Notes: generated by a model from the letters alone, not told the origin. Positions 1 through 9,901 are shown, numbered from the stretch's first letter. The stretch: DNA of 64,000 nucleotides from Microbulbifer aggregans (GCF_001750105.1 NZ_CP014143.1:310001-374000), one strand, 5' to 3'. Program-made: numbers and translations.

Positions 1-1
1 C

Positions 2-640
2 GTCCGCGATACCGACCTGGCCGATTTCCGTCTGCTGCGGATGCGGGCCCGTCGCCGGCAGGTGGAAGCCCACAGCGCTCAGGAACTGACGGTGCAGGTC
101 TTCGAGCAGAAAGTCGAGAACCTGGCCGATGCGCTGGAAGATGTCCACTTGAAGCTCGGTGAAGTGAGCTATCTGGTGCTGGAAGACGAATCGGCGGAAC
201 TAGAAGATGCCATCGATTACCTGGCCAAGCTTGAGGACAGCACCGGTAAGGTCCAGCTGTGCCTGATGGATACCCGGCGTTCGATTACCTTCCTGCAGCG
301 GCATATCCACATTGATGGCGAGCTGCAGGAAAGCTTTCGCGACATCACTCGCGATATCGATACCCTGATGGCCCACACCGGGTTTGTATTCAACAAGATC
401 AACTTCCTGATGGACTCCACCCAGGGCTTCATCAACATCGAGCAGAACCAGATCATCAAGATCTTCTCCATCGCGGCGGTGGTCTTCCTGCCGCCGACCA
501 TGGTGGCGAGCATCTATGGCATGAATTTCGACTTCATGCCGGAACTGGAGTGGGTGGGCGGGTATCCGTTTGCCCTGTTCCTAATGCTGCTGGCCGGCAT
601 CGCGCCCTACGCCTACTTCAAGAAGAAGGGCTGGCTCTGA
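2..640 (+). CDS. CorA-family divalent cation transporter, C-terminal part
   Basis: The reading frame is open from the left edge of the window, so the 5' end is missing. The visible part is a long helical cytoplasmic region (rich in E, D and L, coiled-coil-like), then two C-terminal membrane segments, FSIAAVVFLPPTMVASIYGM and a second around PFALFLMLLAGIAPYAYF, and a basic tail KKKGWL. The YGMNFDFMPE stretch carries the GMN signature that forms the selectivity loop of CorA/MRS2 channels. In the family these are pentameric inner-membrane Mg2+ (or Co2+/Ni2+) channels or Zn2+ exporters; the substrate cannot be told from this fragment. Confidence 0.88.
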   Translation, partial: VRDTDLADFRLLRMRARRRQVEAHSAQELTVQVFEQKVENLADALEDVHLKLGEVSYLVLEDESAELEDAIDYLAKLEDSTGKVQLCLMDTRRSITFLQRHIHIDGELQESFRDITRDIDTLMAHTGFVFNKINFLMDSTQGFINIEQNQIIKIFSIAAVVFLPPTMVASIYGMNFDFMPELEWVGGYPFALFLMLLAGIAPYAYFKKKGWL

Positions 641-739
641 GTCAGCGCTTTGGGCCGGTGGCCCGCTCCGAGCTGCTAATATTGAGAGACGCAGACAGAT
701 AAATTCTCGCCGCCGGTCTCGCCGCAGTGGAGCGCTTTC

Positions 740-1405
740 ATGGGCACTGCCGTCAATAAACCTTTCCATCTCAGACAATGGCTCAGCGTACAGCAAGCCG
801 TAAACCATCTTAGCGCCGTGGCGGAAGAGCCCTTTACCAGTGCCGACCTGGCGGATCTCGCCGAAAGTCACCAACTCAACCTCTACTGGTATCGGCCCGG
901 CCAACAGGTCGCCTATCTGGATCGCCCGGCGGTACTGGAGTTGAGTCGCCCGCTGCGTCTCTGCGCCGAAAACCCCAGCGACTGGAAAGCCATCGTGGGC
1001 ATCCTTCGCCATCGCCCGGCCCTGCCAGCCTATGAACAGGACACGCCGCTACTCGAGGACGAAGACGGCAACCGCCTGCGTATCAGCTTCGACCACCGCC
1101 GGCGCCCGGAACCATTCAGCGGCCGCTGGTATCCCAGCCTGGCGGAGCTGGCAGTCAGGCGCAGTGAAATCGAGCAGCTCGAACCCAGCCTGTTTTCCGC
1201 CACCGAACAAGAGCACGCGCTGGAAAAGCAGCAACTCCTCAATGTGATCTGGGAACTGGAGAAGCTGGCGCTCGATGGTGAGCACCATTCCACCGGCTGG
1301 CTTGCGGAGCAGATTGCCAGCCGCTCCAGTAGCCTGGACCGCCAATCCCTCGAGCGGATTCTGAGCGACGCCGAGCGGGAAGGCACCCGCGGCAGCCCGC
1401 ACTAA
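740..1405 (+). CDS. hypothetical protein, 221 aa
   Basis: I do not recognise a family. The frame has normal GC-rich codon use and a GGAG element eight bases before the ATG, so it is probably real. There is no signal peptide or membrane segment. Residues 1-75 look like a small helical module (QWLSVQQAVNHLSAVAEEPF, then SADLADLAESHQLNLYW) resembling the N-terminus of DNA-binding or excisionase-like proteins. The C-terminal third is a charged helical region (EQEHALEKQQLLNVIWELEK). It stands alone between the CorA gene and the cytochrome b561 promoter. A regulatory role is only a guess. Confidence 0.6.
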   Translation: MGTAVNKPFHLRQWLSVQQAVNHLSAVAEEPFTSADLADLAESHQLNLYWYRPGQQVAYLDRPAVLELSRPLRLCAENPSDWKAIVGILRHRPALPAYEQDTPLLEDEDGNRLRISFDHRRRPEPFSGRWYPSLAELAVRRSEIEQLEPSLFSATEQEHALEKQQLLNVIWELEKLALDGEHHSTGWLAEQIASRSSSLDRQSLERILSDAEREGTRGSPH

Positions 1406-1486
1406 TCACCCCACACCCACTGCCAATCCGGTCACCCGAGCAACCTGCGAAATTATCGACAGGTTCATTCGGCTTTTTTCGCTTTT

Positions 1487-1543
1487 ACCGAACCCCGGAA
1501 TTTTTATAATCACACACTCCCGGCGACCATACCGGGGTTCGGT
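1487..1543. promoter_or_regulatory. 12-bp inverted repeat flanking a TATAAT box
   Basis: ACCGAACCCCGG (1487-1498) and its exact reverse complement CCGGGGTTCGGT (1532-1543) are separated by 33 bases that contain a perfect TATAAT at 1505-1510. It lies just upstream of the cytochrome b561 start (1572). It could be a pair of operator half-sites around the promoter or a stem in the 5' leader. No good -35 element is obvious. Confidence 0.45.
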
Positions 1544-1571
1544 GAATAATTTTTAAGCGGAAGCGTTTATC

Positions 1572-2183
1572 GTGGCAGCAAAGAACAGCGAAACCTCATA
1601 CGGCTGGGTGGCGATCGCCTTTCATTGGCTGATGGTGCCGGCGGTCATCGGGCTCTTTGCCCTCGGCTGGTGGATGCGGCAACTGTCCTACTACGATCCC
1701 TGGTACCGTCAGGGCCCGGAACTGCACAAGGCCATCGGCATCCTGCTGCTGATCACCCTGCTTCTGCGGATGGGATGGAAGCTCCTCAACACTGCGCCCG
1801 CCGATGTGCCCGGCACCCCCCGCTGGCAGGCCGTAGCGGCGCGCTTCGCCCACGGCGGCATCTACCTGCTGCTGCTGGCGATCATGACTTCCGGCTACCT
1901 GATTTCCACCGCCGATGGCCGGACCATCGATGTGTTTGGCCTGTTCAGCGTGCCGGCCTCAATCCAGGGCCTGCCCAACCAGGAGGACATTGCCGGCGAG
2001 ATCCACGAAATACTGGCATGGACGCTGATGGGGCTCGTTGCCCTACACGCCCTCGCCGCCCTGAAACATCACTTTATCGATCGCGATGCCACACTACTGC
2101 GCATGCTTGGCCGTACCAGCAATCCAGTGCAGGACAACGCGAGTAAACAAATTTCGACCCGAAATCTGAGCACCTCAAAATAA
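1572..2183 (+). CDS. cytochrome b561 family protein
   Basis: This is a four-helix inner-membrane di-haem b protein of about 200 residues, the usual size for bacterial cytochrome b561 (CybB-like). Membrane segments are visible at about residues 12-33, 50-68, 90-110 and 140-160, with conserved histidines in HWLM, ELHKAIG, FAHGG and GEIHE/LHALAALKHH. Members accept electrons from the quinone pool and may reduce superoxide or periplasmic partners. The start is GTG with a GCGGAAG element upstream. YceI follows after 13 bases, and cytochrome b561 plus YceI is a recurrent operon. The C-terminal tail is polar and variable. Confidence 0.87.
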   Translation: MAAKNSETSYGWVAIAFHWLMVPAVIGLFALGWWMRQLSYYDPWYRQGPELHKAIGILLLITLLLRMGWKLLNTAPADVPGTPRWQAVAARFAHGGIYLLLLAIMTSGYLISTADGRTIDVFGLFSVPASIQGLPNQEDIAGEIHEILAWTLMGLVALHALAALKHHFIDRDATLLRMLGRTSNPVQDNASKQISTRNLSTSK

Positions 2184-2196
2184 AGGAGCACTATCC

Positions 2197-2763
2197 ATGA
2201 AGAAACTGGCTATTTTCCTGTTTGCCTCACTGCTGGGCGCCACGGCGCAGGCAGCCGAGTATGTCATCGACACCAAGGGCGCCCACGCCTTTATCCAGTT
2301 CCGCATCAAGCACCTGGGTTACAGCTGGCTCTACGGCCGTTTCGATGATTTCAATGGTTCTTTCCAGTATGACGAGAGCAAGCCGGAAGCTTCCTCGATC
2401 AATGTGAATATCGATGTGAACAGCCTCGACAGCAACCACGCCGAGCGCGACAAGCACCTGCGCGGCGAAGACTTCCTGTTTGTCGAGAAATACCCCACCG
2501 CCACATTCAAAAGCACTAGCTATGAGCCGGCCGGCGACGGCAAGGGCAAGCTGACTGGTGACCTGACCCTGCGCGGTGTGACCAAGCCGATCACCATCGA
2601 CGTCACCCACGTTGGTGGCGGCAAGGATCCCTGGGGCGGCTTCCGTCAGGGTTTCACCGGTTCCACCGAGTTCAAGCTGAAGGACTTCGGCATCGACTAC
2701 GACCTGGGTCCGGCTTCACAGACCGTGGAGATGATCCTGGACGTGGAAGGTATTCGTAAGTAA
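2197..2763 (+). CDS. YceI family periplasmic protein
   Basis: The protein has 188 residues with a clear Sec signal peptide (MKKLAIFLFASLLGATAQA, cleavage after AQA). The mature part matches the YceI lipocalin-like barrel: VIDTKGAHAFIQFRIKHLG near the start, NSLDSNHAERDKHLRGEDFL in the middle, and a C-terminal FGIDYDLGPASQTVEMILDVEG. Family members bind polyisoprenoid lipids in the periplasm. AAAGGAG lies well placed before the ATG. It follows the cytochrome b561 gene by 13 bases, and a rho-independent terminator closes the pair. The coupling suggests a redox or quinone-related role, which is inference. Confidence 0.9.
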   Translation: MKKLAIFLFASLLGATAQAAEYVIDTKGAHAFIQFRIKHLGYSWLYGRFDDFNGSFQYDESKPEASSINVNIDVNSLDSNHAERDKHLRGEDFLFVEKYPTATFKSTSYEPAGDGKGKLTGDLTLRGVTKPITIDVTHVGGGKDPWGGFRQGFTGSTEFKLKDFGIDYDLGPASQTVEMILDVEGIRK

Positions 2764-2791
2764 TACCTTTCTCACATCCCTCACAGGATGG

Positions 2792-2819
2792 AAAAGCCCG
2801 GCAATTGCCGGGCTTTTTT
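2792..2819 (+). terminator. rho-independent terminator after yceI
   Basis: AAAAGCCCGGC / GCCGGGCTTTT stem around a short AATT centre, followed by a T run; it begins about 28 bases after the YceI stop codon. Confidence 0.9.
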
Positions 2820-2901
2820 GTTTCGAACGTCACTAGGGAGAACTTTTTGATCCGGAGAGCCCGCAACTCGAGAAGCCCAGAGGAACATTTAGTTGATGGG
2901 C

Positions 2902-3049
2902 GGAAAAGCATCGGGCGCGAGCATCTCGAAACGCTGTGAATACATCCCTGGACCCAATGCACTCGCTTCGCTCGCGGGGCCGGCCCTAAGCTCCGTCGGC
3001 GACGTCCCTGTCGCCGACGGTTCAAGATGCTCGCGCCCGATACTTTTCC
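2902..3049. repeat. nested intergenic palindrome, copy A
   Basis: The outer arms are 2902-2930 and 3021-3049, complementary at 27 of 29 positions; both differences are C/T. Inside are the core ACGCTGTGAATACATCCCTG (2931-2950) and the inner hairpin CCGTCGGCGAC / GTCGCCGACGG (2993-3020). Unlike the other copies, it carries about 40 extra bases (2951-2990) between core and hairpin. It is the first of five related elements in the window. Together with copy B it fills most of the 551-base gap between yceI and the symporter gene. No credible coding sequence lies in it. Confidence 0.85.
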
Positions 3050-3128
3050 TTAAGCTCTGGCCTGATTCCATTTGCAGAGCAAACTAGATAAATACGGTCA
3101 ACGGAGAAATGAGGCCAAGGGTTAAGGC

Positions 3129-3232
3129 GGAGTGTCAGGGGGGTGTTTTCGAAACTGTCGGCGCCAGGGACGGCGCCGACAGAGCTACAGGGAAGTACTC
3201 GTGCGGTTTCGAAAACACCCCCCTGATGCTCC
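3129..3232. repeat. nested intergenic palindrome, copy B
   Basis: The outer arms are 3129-3155 and 3206-3232, near-perfectly complementary and centred on a GGGGGGTGTTTTCGAAAC motif. The inner hairpin is CTGTCGGCGCC / GGCGCCGACAG (3155-3182), followed by a degenerate core (3183-3205, CTACAGGGAAGTACTCG). It is oriented opposite to copy A, 79 bases away, so the two form an inverted pair. The arm sequence is unrelated to that of copy A except at its inner TTCGAA end. Confidence 0.85.
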
Positions 3233-3314
3233 GACGCCACCGATCCAACCTGGGCCTCGTTAACTCAGCGTCCAAAGCTCCCCTCAGTTTGACGCTGTGA
3301 TGCACTGGGGGCAT

Positions 3315-4733
3315 TCACGCACTAGCCCGACTCGGCTCCGGTACGCCCACCGCAAAGCGCGCAATCCCGTACACTGCGAGGCCCGCCAGAATTCCCGGCA
3401 TCCCCTCGTAGATATGGCTGTGCCAGCCCAGCCAGCGCCACGCCAGTGCCGTGGCGAGACCAATCAGGCTCATGGTGATATAGACCCGCTGAGACGGACG
3501 TCCGCCGAGGGCCAGCACAATCAGGATCGGTGCGAAAGCAGAGGCCAGCGACGACCAGGACATCACCACCAGGCTGAAGACACTCTGCTTGTTCAGTAGC
3601 GCCCAACCAACTGCAGCGACAGTGATCGCCACCGTGGTCAGCTTCAGTACCCAGGTCTTTTCCGTACGCTGTGGGTGAATGTCGTGGGTAATGGCCGCAG
3701 AACAGCTCAGCACCAGGGAATCTGCCGTGGACATCGTAGCCGCGAATACACCGGCCAGAATCAGCCCCACCATCACCGGCGGCAGCAAGTCCATGGCCAT
3801 CATCGGCAGCGCCAGCTCTGCATCGAAGCTGCCTGCATCGGCCAGCAGGATTCGCGCCAGCATGCCGACGCCGGTGGCCATCGCGTAGAAAGCCGTGAAC
3901 CAGAGGTAGTACCAGATGCGCGCGTGAATCATGCGGTGCTCAGACTCCAGCGCCATAAACCGCACCATCACATGGGGCTGGCCGATAACAGACAGACCGG
4001 CAAACAACCAGCCCACGGCAAACAGCACACCACCGGCCAGCCCCGGCAGCAACATATCTTCGGGATACCAGTTGAGGAAGCCTTCGACCTCGCTCATGGA
4101 CTGCACCGCAGCGCCGATTCCGCCCACTGACTGGGTCGCGACCACCAGCAGGGTGCCCATGGCCACGATCATCACCAGCGACTGCGCCGCATCGGTCCAG
4201 ATCGATGCACGGATACCACCCGCTAGACAGTAGGCCGCCACGATCACACCGCCAATCACCGCCCCACTCCAGATGGGCATGTCCAGCAGTACATATAGCG
4301 CCTTACTGCCGGCAACCAGCTGGGCACTGGCATAGGCCAGCAGGAACATCAGCGAAAGGAGTCCGGCGAGACGCTGCCAGTAGACGAAACGGGATCCGGT
4401 CCAGCAACTGATCACGCCAGCGTAACTGGATTCACCGGTCTGGTGTGTGGCCCGGCACAGGGACTTGTGTACCCACAGTGAACCGAGGAAATCACCGAGA
4501 ATCCAGCCCACCATCAGCCATACCGAGGCAAGCCCGGTGGCGTAGGTGTAGCCGATCACACCAATAAACATGTAGCCACTGTTATTGGTGGCCACGGCCG
4601 AAAGCCCTACCAGGAACGGCGACACGTCCCGGCTGGCCAGATAATAATCCTGCTTGGTACCGCGGCTTTTCAGGTAAGAACTGACGCCGACAGCGGCGAA
4701 CATGGCGAGAAAAAACAGAAAGCTGGCGAGCAC
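3315..4733 (-). CDS. sodium:solute symporter (SSS/PutP-like)
   Basis: The protein has 472 residues and about 12-13 hydrophobic helices, the size and pattern of the solute:sodium symporter family (proline, pantothenate or other Na+-coupled transporters). Family features include a short N-terminal helix, then YYLASRDVSPFLVGLSAVATNNSG, and the conserved GGIRASIWTDAAQSLVM and MSTADSLVLSCSAAITHDI segments, close to PutP. The substrate cannot be read from sequence. It lies 46 bases after the TPR gene at the end of the ectoine operon, so uptake of proline, betaine or ectoine, or supply of a precursor, are reasonable hypotheses. It may instead have its own promoter. Confidence 0.85.
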   Translation of the reverse strand: MLASFLFFLAMFAAVGVSSYLKSRGTKQDYYLASRDVSPFLVGLSAVATNNSGYMFIGVIGYTYATGLASVWLMVGWILGDFLGSLWVHKSLCRATHQTGESSYAGVISCWTGSRFVYWQRLAGLLSLMFLLAYASAQLVAGSKALYVLLDMPIWSGAVIGGVIVAAYCLAGGIRASIWTDAAQSLVMIVAMGTLLVVATQSVGGIGAAVQSMSEVEGFLNWYPEDMLLPGLAGGVLFAVGWLFAGLSVIGQPHVMVRFMALESEHRMIHARIWYYLWFTAFYAMATGVGMLARILLADAGSFDAELALPMMAMDLLPPVMVGLILAGVFAATMSTADSLVLSCSAAITHDIHPQRTEKTWVLKLTTVAITVAAVGWALLNKQSVFSLVVMSWSSLASAFAPILIVLALGGRPSQRVYITMSLIGLATALAWRWLGWHSHIYEGMPGILAGLAVYGIARFAVGVPEPSRASA

Positions 4734-4779
4734 GGGCCTCTCCTAATGGTCGTTATTGTTGGTGGCAAAGGCTCCCCTC

Positions 4780-5757
4780 TCAGGAAGCCTCAGGCTTTTC
4801 GGCATCTTCAGTGGAATCATCCTCATCCATCCCGCTGGGCTCGATACCCATCAGGCGGGCAAAGGGCGGATACTCGTGCAGAGCATCGAGGGCCTCGTCC
4901 TCCATCGCCTCGTCCCGGTAGGCCGAGGAAATATCCAGCGCCTTGGAGAGGTAATCGACGGCCTCTTCCCAGTGCTCCTGGCTCGCATGGGCACAGGCCA
5001 GCTGGTAGTAGGCGTTGCCATTTTCCGGGTCGATTTCCAGCGCGCGCAGGCACAGGCTGATGGCCCACTGCGGCTCACCGAGCTCCAGCACTGCATCGGC
5101 CTTGTAGGTGAGCGCCTCACCGTCATCGGCGCGCAGCCCCAGGATCTGGTCGTACACCGCAATCTTGCTGGCCGGGGTATGTTCACGTCCGGCCCGCAGC
5201 CACAGCGACTGGATCTCCTTGGTCAGCTCGATCTCATCGCGGTTATCCTCGATGTGACGGGTCTTCTCGCTGAGCTGCTCCTCAATACTGCGCAGGCGCT
5301 CTTCATACTGGCTGACCAGCTTGGTGATTTCCTCGTTGGCCAGGCCGTGCACCTTTTCCTTGATATCGCGGATCGAGGTCCAGCCCACCAGTACCAGCAG
5401 GGAACTGACACCGGCAATCAGATAGAAAAAATAGGTCACCGTATCGGTGGCATAACTGATGGCCTTGTCGGCCACATTGATCTGGCGGTCGACAAACTGC
5501 TCGGTAAGGTTCACTCGTTGCGCAGCCATATCGGAGCGCAGCTGCTTGAGTTCGTCGAGCACGTAGCGTTCCACAAACGGGTTGTAGAGCGGCTCTTGCA
5601 GATTATCGACGCGCTCCTGCGCGGCCTGCTCCTGAGCACTCTGCTGCTCGGATTGCGTATCCCCTTGCTCGGCTTGCTCCTGGGCCTGGGCCCAAACCGA
5701 AAGCGGCAGCCATAAGGCTGCCACTGTGAACGTCAACGCCTTGATCAGGCTGCGCAT
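4780..5757 (-). CDS. membrane-anchored TPR/coiled-coil protein in the ectoine operon
   Basis: The protein has 325 residues. A Sec signal (residues 1-23, ending VWAQA) is followed by a Q/E/A-rich linker (24-50). Then come an amphipathic region (about 55-105), a strong membrane segment (about 109-127, TYFFYLIAGVSSLLVLVGW) and a charged coiled coil (about 130-185). TPR-like repeats follow at about 195-290 (ALTYKADAVLELGEPQWAIS; AYYQLACAHASQEHWEEAVD), with an acidic tail. The topology suggests a short periplasmic N-terminal part and a cytoplasmic TPR platform. Its ATG overlaps the last 13 bases of the aspartokinase gene, so the two are translationally coupled. I do not recognise a named family. 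A scaffold or osmosensory role is inference from context only. Confidence 0.75.
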   Translation of the reverse strand: MRSLIKALTFTVAALWLPLSVWAQAQEQAEQGDTQSEQQSAQEQAAQERVDNLQEPLYNPFVERYVLDELKQLRSDMAAQRVNLTEQFVDRQINVADKAISYATDTVTYFFYLIAGVSSLLVLVGWTSIRDIKEKVHGLANEEITKLVSQYEERLRSIEEQLSEKTRHIEDNRDEIELTKEIQSLWLRAGREHTPASKIAVYDQILGLRADDGEALTYKADAVLELGEPQWAISLCLRALEIDPENGNAYYQLACAHASQEHWEEAVDYLSKALDISSAYRDEAMEDEALDALHEYPPFARLMGIEPSGMDEDDSTEDAEKPEAS

Positions 5758-7193
5758 ATCGCTTCACCGTGATCGTAGACTTCCACCAGCGCGTGGTGCA
5801 GGCTTTTGACTGCTTCTTCATAGTCACTTTCGTTGACCACGAACTGCATGTCCACCTGACGCATGGACTGGTGCACGGCCAGTACGCTGATACCGGAACG
5901 GGCCAGTGCAGCCACCGCGCGGGACAACATGCCCGGCACTTTCATGTCACTGCCAATGGCAGAAACCACTGCAACCTTGCGCACCTGGATATCACAATCC
6001 GGATACTCCTCGCAGATGGCAGCGCGGATACGCTTTACCGTCTTCAGGTTGGTCGCCAGGAAGTGGGTAATGGTGTTGGCATTGATGTCCTTGGTCACCA
6101 CGCTGCCCTTGAAGCGGCGGATGATGTCATTGATCGTGCGATCGTAGGTGGTCATCAAGCCCATCATGTCCTGGTCGAAGCACTCAACCGCATAGATATT
6201 CTTGCGGCCGGCAATGATCTCAACACAAGGGGTTTCGCTGACGTAATCACCGGTCACCAGGGTACCGGAGTGCTCCGGCTCGAAGGTGTTCATGATGCGC
6301 AGCGGAATTTCCTGCTGGCGAAGGCCCTTGGCCGCGCGGGGGTGGATTGCCTCCATACCCAGGTTGGCCAGCTGATCCGCCACGTCGTAGTTGGTACGGC
6401 CAATCGGCACCGCTTCATTGACACCCACCAGGCGCGGGTCCGCGCTGCTCAGGTGATATTCCTTGTGAATGATGGCCTCACGGGCACCGGTGACCACCGC
6501 GATGCGGCTGAAGGTCATCTCACTGTAGCCGCGGGCAAAGGTACCCATCAGACCCTCACGGGTATGGGCATAACCAGTAGTAATCGGCAGCTCGGTGGCC
6601 AGGTCGATGTCTTTGAACGCGCGTTCGATACGCTGGTCCAGGGTCAGGTGCTCGCCATCACGCCAGCCGGTCAAATCGACAAAGCGCGCATTGACGCCTT
6701 CCTGCTGACGCAGCAGTTCAGCGGTGTTCCAAGCACTGTGGGCTTCACCAATACTCGCCAGCATTTCACAGACGGTATTCAGGTGCCCCTCGAGGGCGAA
6801 ATGGCCGTGCTGACAGACACGCTCCAGATCCGCCAGGCAACGCTCGGCATCTTCCAGGCGCTCACCGATAAAGTCGTTGGCTCGGGCCAGCTGCTCGGCA
6901 TCGGTAAACAGCTCGGCATTGATTTCGTGCACGCGGTTGCGCACCGCGTCGATAGCATCGTTCCAGCTGCGATCTTCATTGGCGTCGGCAAACAGGGCAA
7001 AGATACCCGGGCGGCCGGATTTCTTGTGCTCCAGCAGCATATCGGTAATGCCGCCATAAGCGGAAACGACAAAGATGCGCTGATAGAGCCCCTCTTTGTC
7101 GGCCTCGCCGTCTTTGAAAATGATGTTGTCGCGAACTGCGGCATAGTCACTCATTGACGTGCCGCCGATTTTTTCTACCGTGTGGAGATTCAT
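5745..7193 (-). CDS. ask: aspartate kinase, ectoine-operon type
   Basis: Aspartate kinase phosphorylates L-aspartate, the first step toward aspartate semialdehyde, the EctB substrate. The protein (482 residues) begins with the kinase lysine motif VEKIGGTSMSD (K8) and has the catalytic core TTGYAHTREGLMGTFARGYSEMTF. It ends with ACT domains at about 385-475 (VRKVAVVSAIGSDMKVPG; VNESDYEEAVKSLHHALVEV). Its place directly after ectC and its N-terminal sequence identify the specialised Ask_Ect group, which is reported to be little inhibited by lysine or threonine. AGGAAG precedes the ATG. Its last 13 bases overlap the start of the TPR gene. Confidence 0.93.
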   Translation of the reverse strand: MNLHTVEKIGGTSMSDYAAVRDNIIFKDGEADKEGLYQRIFVVSAYGGITDMLLEHKKSGRPGIFALFADANEDRSWNDAIDAVRNRVHEINAELFTDAEQLARANDFIGERLEDAERCLADLERVCQHGHFALEGHLNTVCEMLASIGEAHSAWNTAELLRQQEGVNARFVDLTGWRDGEHLTLDQRIERAFKDIDLATELPITTGYAHTREGLMGTFARGYSEMTFSRIAVVTGAREAIIHKEYHLSSADPRLVGVNEAVPIGRTNYDVADQLANLGMEAIHPRAAKGLRQQEIPLRIMNTFEPEHSGTLVTGDYVSETPCVEIIAGRKNIYAVECFDQDMMGLMTTYDRTINDIIRRFKGSVVTKDINANTITHFLATNLKTVKRIRAAICEEYPDCDIQVRKVAVVSAIGSDMKVPGMLSRAVAALARSGISVLAVHQSMRQVDMQFVVNESDYEEAVKSLHHALVEVYDHGEAICAA

Positions 7194-7269
7194 GGTCTTC
7201 CTGTAAGGTTTGTCGTGAGCTCGGGTGAAAAAGCGGCGCCCGCAGGCGCCGCTTCAGGACACAACACCT

Positions 7270-7674
7270 TTACTTGTTATCGGAAACCTCTTCGGCTTCC
7301 AGTTCGTAGGCGCCTTCCGCGTTATGGACTTCCTTGCCATGCAGCGGCGGGTTGAACACACACGCCATTTTCATTTCGGTCTTGGCACGCAGGATATGCT
7401 TGTCGTGCTTGTCGAGAATGTAGATGGTGCCCGGCTGGATCGGATACACCTTGCCATCCGCAACGGTTTCCACTTCACCTTCACCGGACATGCAGTACAC
7501 AGACTCCAGGTGGTTCTGGTAGTGCAGGTTCAGGTTGGCACCTTCGTAGATGGTGGTGATATGGAAAGAGAAGCCCATATTGTCGTTTTTCAGCAGCAGG
7601 CGGGTGCTCTCCCAACCCTCGGAAACAATACGACGATTACCTTTTTCGGCTTCTTGAAGATTTCTAACAATCAT
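7270..7674 (-). CDS. ectC: L-ectoine synthase
   Basis: EctC cyclises N-gamma-acetyl-L-2,4-diaminobutyrate to ectoine. The 134-residue protein starts [20 protein letters not shown] and has the cupin core with [22 protein letters not shown] and [32 protein letters not shown], typical of the family, including the metal-binding Glu/Tyr/His set. It lies 57 bases after ectB and 76 before ask in a single leftward operon. It is slightly longer than the common 128-132 residues because of an acidic tail ([15 protein letters not shown]). Confidence 0.97.
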   Translation of the reverse strand: MIVRNLQEAEKGNRRIVSEGWESTRLLLKNDNMGFSFHITTIYEGANLNLHYQNHLESVYCMSGEGEVETVADGKVYPIQPGTIYILDKHDKHILRAKTEMKMACVFNPPLHGKEVHNAEGAYELEAEEVSDNK

Positions 7675-7731
7675 TACTGGTCTCTCATCAAATCCTGTTA
7701 ATTCGGCAACTTGTCTGGGAACTGCCCGGGA

Positions 7732-9060
<1,329 letters not shown>

Positions 9061-9127
9061 GTTGGCAACCTTTGGTTGGTTAATTGTCAGTTCGCAAAAA
9101 AAGAAAATGGGGAGCGCGTTACCCGCC

Positions 9128-9751
9128 TCAGCCCTGAACCTCGACATCGAAGGGCCCGATACGCAGCAGCATTTCACTGTCGTGGGCACCCTTGAAGTGA
9201 CGCTCGCGATCGAACATCACAGACTCATTGCACTCGGTGCCCAGCTTGCGGGCGAGACCGCGGAACAGGGCCCAGGAGGCTTCGTTGTCGGGCGTGATGG
9301 TGGTCTCCAGGTAGCGAACCTGCGCGCAGCCGGGGCGGGCGAGGATGTCGCGAATCATGCGACCGGCAAGGCCCATGCCGCGGCCTTCCTCCGCCACCGC
9401 CACCTGCCATACGAACAGGGTGTCGGGGCGCTGCGGGATCAGGTAACCAGAGACAAAACCACCCAGTTCTCCGTCCAGTTCGGCGGCGACACTGGTGTCG
9501 GCAAAGTGGCTGGCCTGCAACAGGTTGCAGTAGATGGAGTTTTCATCCAGTGGCGGGCAACGGTTGATCAGGCGGTGTACGTCGGCACCGTCCTCACTGA
9601 CCGGTTTGCGCAGCAGGGCTTCTCTCTTACTGGCGGAAGCCTGCCGCGCGGTGACCTTTTCTTCCGGAGACTCGTCAGTTTTGCTGTCCGAGCTTCCGCT
9701 CTGCGGTTTGGAAACGCTTGTGGCGCTCAAATCAATACCTTTAGTCGTCAA
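9128..9751 (-). CDS. ectA: L-2,4-diaminobutyrate acetyltransferase
   Basis: EctA acetylates the gamma-amino group of 2,4-diaminobutyrate using acetyl-CoA. The GNAT fold is clear: [20 protein letters not shown], the acetyl-CoA loop [19 protein letters not shown], and the C-terminal [19 protein letters not shown]. No ATG is possible near the N-terminus. A TTG at 9751 gives 207 residues, and a TTG at 9730 gives 200 and is better placed behind AAAGG; the latter may be the true start. The first 50 residues are S/K/E-rich and look disordered. It is the first gene of ectABC-ask, divergent from the MarR regulator. Confidence 0.94.
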   Translation of the reverse strand: MTTKGIDLSATSVSKPQSGSSDSKTDESPEEKVTARQASASKREALLRKPVSEDGADVHRLINRCPPLDENSIYCNLLQASHFADTSVAAELDGELGGFVSGYLIPQRPDTLFVWQVAVAEEGRGMGLAGRMIRDILARPGCAQVRYLETTITPDNEASWALFRGLARKLGTECNESVMFDRERHFKGAHDSEMLLRIGPFDVEVQG

Positions 9752-9762
9752 ATGGTTAGAGT

Positions 9763-9821
9763 TCGTTTAAACGAGGGCTTTCGCGCCTCACTTTAAACAA
9801 AAAAGGTCAAATTTGACCTTT
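9763..9821. promoter_or_regulatory. ectA-ectR intergenic operator region, 20-bp perfect palindrome
   Basis: AAAGGTCAAATTTGACCTTT (9802-9821) is a perfect 20-bp palindrome in the AT-rich divergent region between ectA and ectR. A second, 12-bp palindrome TCGTTTAAACGA occupies 9763-9774, just upstream of ectA. MarR dimers bind such palindromes, and EctR of methylotrophs binds an inverted repeat over the ect promoter. That makes this the likely EctR operator controlling both directions. This is inference from position and symmetry. Confidence 0.6.
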
Positions 9822-9901
9822 AATGAAGATAATTGTTTACTGCTCTAAGCAATTTTTTGCATAGTACTCTAAACAAATGCCACGACGCAAGGCCAAACCC
9901 C

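Noticed and set aside
2902..3049. Integron attC site
   Set aside because: The folded shape with an asymmetric core recalls attC, but no cassette structure or integrase is present and the copies are scattered between housekeeping genes.
5769..7157. Long rightward open frame opposite the aspartokinase gene
   Set aside because: It is the antisense shadow of a clearly identified enzyme, rich in H, G and Q, with no family likeness.
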